Assembly: GCA_020543525.1 (NCBI GenBank)
Contig: JAHYIO010000037.1
Coordinates: forward strand, 1,798,001-1,862,000
Length of the DNA: 64,000 nt
Direction: 5' to 3'
DNA from: Coriolopsis trogii
Taxonomy: Eukaryota > Basidiomycota > Agaricomycetes > Polyporales > Polyporaceae
Each line of letters opens with the position of its first letter. The stretch's first letter is position 1. The notes beneath the pieces are model-generated. The model saw only the letters and a program-made list of their open reading frames with translations. It was not told where the DNA came from and did not search any database. Position numbers and translations under genes: made by a program. This document shows positions 58,575 through 64,000 of this stretch, in pieces.

Positions 58575-60713
58575 TCAATCCCGCGGAGTGAATATAAGTC
58601 TGCACTCCTTCGTCGCAGGGTGGATGACCTAGATACTAGTGTGAGCGAACAATGCAGTGAGAAATGATAGCATGTACTCACAAATGCATCCTTGATCTCC
58701 ATGGTGCGCTCGTTAGTCTCCCTGCGGTTCGCGGTGATGTTGAAGTTTGACACAACTGCTGCTACAGCTGCCCGCAGGACGATGTGTGCAAGGTTTTGCC
58801 CACCGCATACTCGCGTACCGACCCCGAAAGGCATCATATACTGCGACATCCTAGATGACGATCAAGTCAGTGACCATGGTCTTGGCTTGAGACATTGAGA
58901 ACGCCCACCTCGCAAGCCTTTCTTCTTCACCGGCGGCACCCTCGACAGACAACCAGCGCTCAGGAAGGAAGGTTTCCGGGCTGGGGAAGACTTCGGGATC
59001 ACGATGCATGCTCCAAGCCTGTGTAGCAACGACAGTGCCCGGCGGAACGGCATAGCCCATCATGTCAAAGGAATCGTCCATCTTGGAAGCGGTTGTCGAA
59101 GGAATCACGCGCTCAAGCAAGGATGGAGCAGGGCCGAAGACTCTCAATCCTGCACGTATGTTCAGTGACGGTTCATAACTAGACGCGAACGATCAAGGGT
59201 GGCTATGCTTACCTTCCTTGATAAATGCGTTCAAGTAAGGAAGCTTGCAGAGGGTAGCGAAGTCAGGGATGACGCGACGGTCGGGCATGTGCTCGTCCAA
59301 CTCGGCTTGTAGATTCCTCATGACGTCCGCGCGGCGCGTCAACTCCCAGAAGAGGTATGAAAGAGTAGTCGAGGAAGTGTCGACACCAGCGACGCTATGA
59401 CCCACGACGTCGGTTATCTGTACGTTTACGAGAGTAGGCTTACTCACAGGTGGCCCATGCATTCAGAAACGATCTTCTGGACAGCCACACCGTCGTGAAG
59501 CGATGCCATACGGTTTTGGAGCATGCGCTCAATCATGGGAGTCTTCGCTTCCTTCTCACCCGAGAAGGGCGTTGCCTGCATACGAGCAACGATGTCGTCG
59601 ACACGGCCACGAACGAACTAGAGTACACACAATCATGGTCAACACTGCATTCGGGTCGGGTCAGGGTATGTGTGACCTACGTCAGCCATGACATTGTCGG
59701 AGTTGCAGATGCGGCGCCATGTTTCACTAGGAAGACGGCATACAAGCTGCCATGCCCAGGTCGGGATGAAACTCCGCTGTTCGTAGAATGTGAGTCATGC
59801 AATGCTGCACGATAGGGTGGTATCACATACGACAATACCCCTGGTGGGGAAGTCGTTGACGGCTTGGGAGAGAGCGTCACGAACGCCCATAGCGAGGTTA
59901 TCGAGTGCACCAGGGCGCGATCCGAAGACGGTCGTGGAGATGATGTCAACCATAAGGTGACGGAAAAGCTCGGGACACGACACAGACGCCTTGCCCTGCT
60001 CGGCTTCGAGAATCTGAGGGTTGGCAGATTTTTGAGAGTCGCATCGTACTGTGGCTACGAATGGTACTTACGTTTACAACCTTGATGACGGAGTCGTTGA
60101 TCTCGGGCTGAAACTGCGTGAGATGGGGTAGGTTGTAGTGGGGCGCGTATGCCTTGCGGGCTACGACATGTTCGGAGTGTGGGAGAGTTGTCATGCTAGG
60201 TGCGACTGTCAGTTGACCTCGTATAGAAGATTGCAGGTCATGCTTACGCATGGTCGTTGTTGTTCCTGTGATGAGTTGACAACAGTGAGCTACAGCGCGC
60301 GTCAAGTATAGACTACAGGGTACTCACGTAAGGAGCGCCTTGTAGAAGGGGCTCTTATCGAATTTGTGTACGCAGTAGACGCTGCGCATGGTGGTGAGAT
60401 CGCAGAAGGCGACCTTGTTCGGTCCAACGCGGACCACAGGGCCGTAACGCTCAAAGAGAGACTGGACAGTCATGCATTGTTGGAGGCGAGCAACGTGGGT
60501 TGTGAGCCAGAAGTCGGAGATGGCCGCATACCATGGGCCGGGGATGGCAGCGAGAGGTGAGAAGAAGAGGTTGTAGACGGAGGTAGCGCATAAGTAGAGG
60601 AAGAGTACTGCGAGTGCGATGGTGAGGAGCGAGGCGATGTTCATCGTTTGGAGGGTGTACACGGAAGGGAGATGCGCGAGGAGAGAAGAGGGGGTTGTGG
60701 ATGCGGTCGACAT
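58575..60713 (-). CDS. Cytochrome P450 monooxygenase
   Basis: This is a haem-thiolate monooxygenase with an N-terminal ER anchor ([20 protein letters not shown]). The start is 60713 ([10 protein letters not shown]) or the Met at 60644, which begins the anchor directly. Landmarks: [13 protein letters not shown] (proline hinge), [50 protein letters not shown], the I-helix [18 protein letters not shown], the K-helix ExxR in NAFIKEGLRVFG, FLPERW, and the haem loop [17 protein letters not shown]. The last exon after EIKDAF gives [17 protein letters not shown] and TGA at 58575-58577. An 18-nt exon (60248-60265) encodes NNNDHA and links KALLT to MTTLPHSEH. About nine introns are needed. The substrate is unknown; no biosynthetic cluster surrounds it. 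Confidence 0.92.
60248..60265 (-). other. 18-nt microexon of the P450 gene
   Basis: On the minus strand GAACAACAACGACCATGC is preceded by a CATCACAG acceptor and followed by a GTAAGC donor. It supplies NNNDHA between helix B' and C regions in the correct phase (2 to 2). Confidence 0.75.
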
Positions 60714-60928
60714 TTTGGTAGGTGGATGTTTGTTTGTGAAAGGTGCCGAGAGGTGGAGTGGTGATGGCTGTAATGGGTCGAGCGAATAGGAGGACGTATC
60801 GGCGTTGGCTGTCGGTCAGCGAAGAGGAGCTCGGGTAGACTGAAACACCCTGCTGATCGCGGCGAGGGGAGGAGGACGGATGAGGGGAAGGGAAGGGAAC
60901 GCTTGCGGTACGTGAAGGAAGGAGAGGG

Positions 60929-60936
60929 CTTATATA
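60929..60936 (-). promoter_or_regulatory. TATA box of the P450 gene
   Basis: On the minus strand TATATAAG lies about 215 bp upstream of the ATG at 60713. A 5' UTR of about 180 nt is implied. Confidence 0.45.
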
Positions 60937-61078
60937 TGGTTGGGCGGGTGGCCTTTCGTGCTCGGTTTGTGAAGGGCTTAGCTTGAGATAGCGCAGGACG
61001 CGGTCACCGTGAAAAGCACGCCTACGGCCAATCACCTCCCCTGCCGAATACAGAAGGCCATGCCCCAAATCGGTCGGC

Positions 61079-61850
61079 CTAGCCCAGCACGCAGGGCCGG
61101 AGTTGGTCCCAGTGTGGCAGGCCGGCTGCCCAAATCAGGCCGGTCATCAAGATCCAGCTTACGTCGCTGAGTCGCCGGGAAGGCGTCGGCGGTCCCTCCG
61201 TGGTCGTCTCCGGCACGTCGGAGGACATGGACACGCCCCTACCATCAGCAGCAGCCTCAGTGCCTCCCGTCGCCCGCCCGACTTGACCGTCGACAGCCTC
61301 GCGAGCAGCGGCGGATCCCCTGCGAACATTGGCGTAAGAAAACAAAAGAGAAAATGACGGGTCCGTGCGTTGCCCGCTCCGAGGCTCGTGCCCGCCCGGG
61401 GACCCGAAGTACGACCGCGTGTGCAAATTGAGCAGACGGTGCACGAACACTTGCACGCACCAGCAATAATCGAACTCGTCCGACGCTGTCCACTGGCCGT
61501 TGCACCTATCGCTGATGGTCCCAGCGATCCATCTCGATAGAAGTCCACGTCGAGTGGGTGCACTCCGGTCCCTTCTTCCCCGGCGAGGTTCGTCATCGCT
61601 ACTGAGAAACGATCGTCGTCTCTGAGCAGAACAGTCAACGCCCGAGGCCCCACCCGTCCTTTGACAGATATCGGGCCCTGCAGCCAATGCATTGAGGTCC
61701 GTCACCCGCCAAACGCGCATAGCCTCGAGCGACCTAGCAAGGTAAGGCACCCTGATTGTCTCAATAGCCGACCTACCGACGTCAGTTTGCCTCGCGCAGC
61801 TCGCGGTACCGTCGTATAGTTATATTGCATGTCCATGTGCACCAGAGACG
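61079..61850 (-). other. Possible unrecognised gene
   Basis: Minus-strand frames here are open and have GT/AG sites at plausible places (for example a GTGCGT donor after SSIIAG and a TTCGCAG acceptor before GDPPLL). One stretch looks like coding sequence: ALTVLLRDDDRFSVAMTNLA followed by EEGTGVHPLDVDFYRDG. The 3' part reads MSSDVPETTTEGPPTPSRRL. I recognise no family and cannot fix start or stop. It may be a small gene or a relic. Confidence 0.2.
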
Positions 61851-64000
61851 TCATCACCGACCGTTGTCCTGCGCTCAACAAACAGCGTCTGGTCCAACAT
61901 ACAACCGACGCCGCAGGAGACACGAGTCTGCAAACAGCCACCACGAGGCGGGTTTATCAAAGAAGTGCTGCACGTATGAGGGCATATGCAACTTACCTTT
62001 CACCTACCAACACGCGGCCTGTGAATGCAATGTAGAAGCAAGACCTCCAGGACTTCCAGCTGAACGGCCATCAAAGGTGGCGGAGGATGAGGGGCTCAGC
62101 ATCGCAAGGAACAAACAATGAGTGTATTGTGGACTGAAATACCTGCTCAAGTCGACCTAGCAGCTGAATCGAAGACGGCGTTCGGTACCTCCTTTGACCG
62201 CTGAGAAGCACTTCCCCCACATTCGCCGTCCTCGACCGCTGCGAGTGCGGGCACGTCGATCCGCGATACATTACGGTTCGCAAGGGACGGCGCGTCTTCG
62301 TGAGGTACATCTCGTCTCTGGGAATGATACATTTCCCGAGAACCGAGAGAAGATGGGAGGCTGAGACTGACGTCTTGAACACCTGAGACATCGGCGAGCG
62401 GTGTTCGGCAGGATTCATAGCCAGTAGCCTCATACCGCTCACGTACGTCTTGCGGGTGCGGAACGAGTTCAATATCTCACTGTCACATCATCCCGAAGAC
62501 GCCTGAGCTTTGCATCTGCGTCGTTCGAACGGTCGATGACAAGTCATGAGGTCATGCATGCGAGTGTACGTACCGTGCATCATTTCAACGAAGAGTTCGG
62601 GGAAAAGATAAGAGGACTTGGGCCACAGCCCGTCGTGCAGATCCCTTCCGTTGCTGGCGCCCTGATGACATCGCAGCGGCCCGCCCGACCGTGACTCAAC
62701 TTGACGTCTCTCGACGTCTGCACGGACTGCCCAGCGTCAACGTCGGGGCGCACACCGAACGCCATCGTTGACCCTATGGCACGACGCCGAGCGAGCTGTG
62801 GATGGTAGCCTAGCTCGAGCATCCAGCCGCCTTGAAACAGATCAAGTGCACCCCCGACGTCGGCGTTCGCACTGACTGCCACGTATCATACGTGGGCCCG
62901 AGCGACGGTCAAAGAATGTGGCTCGCCTATTTGAGTCGCCCCCAACGGTTCCTTGGGAACACTCTCGAATTGCCCACCCGTGCGCACCCCTCCTGCAGGT
63001 GTCGCTTCCAGAATCGCGGTGGAGAAACGGAGCTGCAGGCTCACTGCACCAGGTCGAGATACACCTCCACCGGAGGGGGACGCATCGGAGAGCCTGAGAG
63101 AGGGCTCGACGGCGCGAGGACCAAGTGGCCGTCGCCCTCTATGGCTCGATGGCAGGGAGCGACGTAACGCAGCGCTACCCCTCTCGAGAACGTTCCCGCG
63201 AAGCTCTGGGCGGACCCTGGCGAGGCCGACACGAGCCTCAACGCGTGGACCGCCACTGCTTCAAGCAAAGCTCAGGATTAACAGTTGCCGCAGGACACGA
63301 GGGCGCACTCGCCTGTAACCGTTCTGCCTGAACGAGTACCCGACGTCGTGCACACCGCCCTACCCGACCCCGCAGCTCGGTCCGACGCTGATAGCCCCCT
63401 CGTCCAGAACGCTAAAGCCGAGGAGCGAGAGGGGCGCGCATGGGCAGGGTGGAGGACCGAGACGGGGGTAGAGGTAGCGACCCGAACTCGTCGGCTGTTG
63501 TCCGTGAGCAACGGCTTCTAAGTCCGCTCCCCATGCTGAGGGAGAGGGCTTTGCCATTGGGGGACACAGGAGGCGTCCACGGGGACATCCTGCTTGAAAA
63601 CTTCATGGGGAATGGAGATACGCGCTAGCGATGGGGGTGGGGTTGCCCTGCTCTGGGCCGAGCGTTCGAAAGACTGCTCTAGGTCAGCACGAGGTCGGTG
63701 AGCTGGGCGAGAACTAGGGAAAGAAGTGGTGAGGGACAACGAGGTTTAGGGAGTTGGCTTGCTTGCCTATTTGAATGCGGTTTTCTCTCGCCCATCGACT
63801 GTGCTCGACTGAGTACTGTCGATGTCGATGACGCCTTGTATGGGTCGTGCTGTAATATGGTCAATAGCGCATGCGAATTGAGTGCTTCACGAAGCTATGA
63901 CGTTCGCATTGACATTGGCCATGGCCTGAACATCAATGTTACAGTCCGACTAGTGTCAGTGCTGCATGTGGGAGACAGCTTGAACTTCGTAGGGTTACTG
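61851..64000. other. Gene-poor end of window
   Basis: There are 2.1 kb with only short, mutually overlapping frames on both strands, none with a known motif. I see no terminal repeats, transposase or reverse transcriptase fragments, tRNA or tandem repeat. It may contain the distal promoter of a gene beyond 64000. Confidence 0.45.

Noticed and set aside
62832..63521. Several G+C-rich frames of 70-120 codons.
   Set aside because: They overlap on both strands, lack motifs and splice support, and are expected by chance in G+C-rich DNA.
1..64000. Search by eye for CRISPR arrays, insertion sequences, rRNA and telomere repeats.
   Set aside because: None was seen; the window is fungal nuclear genic DNA.

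Overview
The window is nuclear DNA from a filamentous basidiomycete, most likely an agaricomycete; a polypore-type fungus is my inference. Genes are compact, cut by many 45-90 nt GT-AG introns, G+C-rich in coding sequence, and packed on both strands. There are no operons and no prokaryotic, viral or plasmid genes. Gene models were built by hand by joining open frames at GT...AG sites. Outer boundaries of recognised genes are firmer than each internal splice site.

Layout. 1-1075 is the 3' part of a short-chain dehydrogenase. 1346-3421 is a divergent pair: an Mpo1-type 2-hydroxy fatty acid dioxygenase and the SNARE Sec22. 3869-6190 is a low-complexity protein of unknown function. 6570-12964 is a divergent pair: nuclear 5'-3' exoribonuclease Rat1/Xrn2 and eIF2B delta. 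12965-16434 is poor in genes, with one doubtful locus and a small membrane protein. 16435-19763 is a Whi3-type RNA-binding protein. 20341-25714 is a divergent pair: PP4 regulatory subunit 3 (Psy2/SMEK) and an EVE-domain protein. 25886-30520 holds acyl-protein thioesterase, Trm10 tRNA methyltransferase and NDUFAF5. 30768-35619 is a C2H2 zinc-finger protein. 35878-39875 is a large protein starting with a histone-H2A-like fold. 40828-48903 is a divergent pair: RNA polymerase I subunit RPA135 and an FG nucleoporin of the Nup98 family. 49400-52505 is a coiled-coil, proline-rich protein. 52915-58234 is an F-box family cluster: two tandem intact copies and one decayed inverted copy. 58575-60713 is a cytochrome P450. 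The last 3.3 kb has no gene I can recognise.

Most genes are housekeeping functions in RNA metabolism, translation, transcription, nuclear transport and ER/mitochondrial biochemistry. Six neighbouring pairs are divergent, with 169-310 bp between start codons, so shared bidirectional promoters are likely. The 53-61 kb part (F-box duplicates, pseudogene, P450) looks like accessory, fast-changing sequence.

Points most worth a second look are the H2A-like histone fold fused to a long disordered tail with an intron of about 620 nt; four very small exons (12, 14, 17 and 18 nt) that any automatic gene caller could miss; the Nup98-type protein that stops exactly at the autoproteolysis site; the split first RRM of the Whi3 homologue; and the F-box cluster with its pseudogene.
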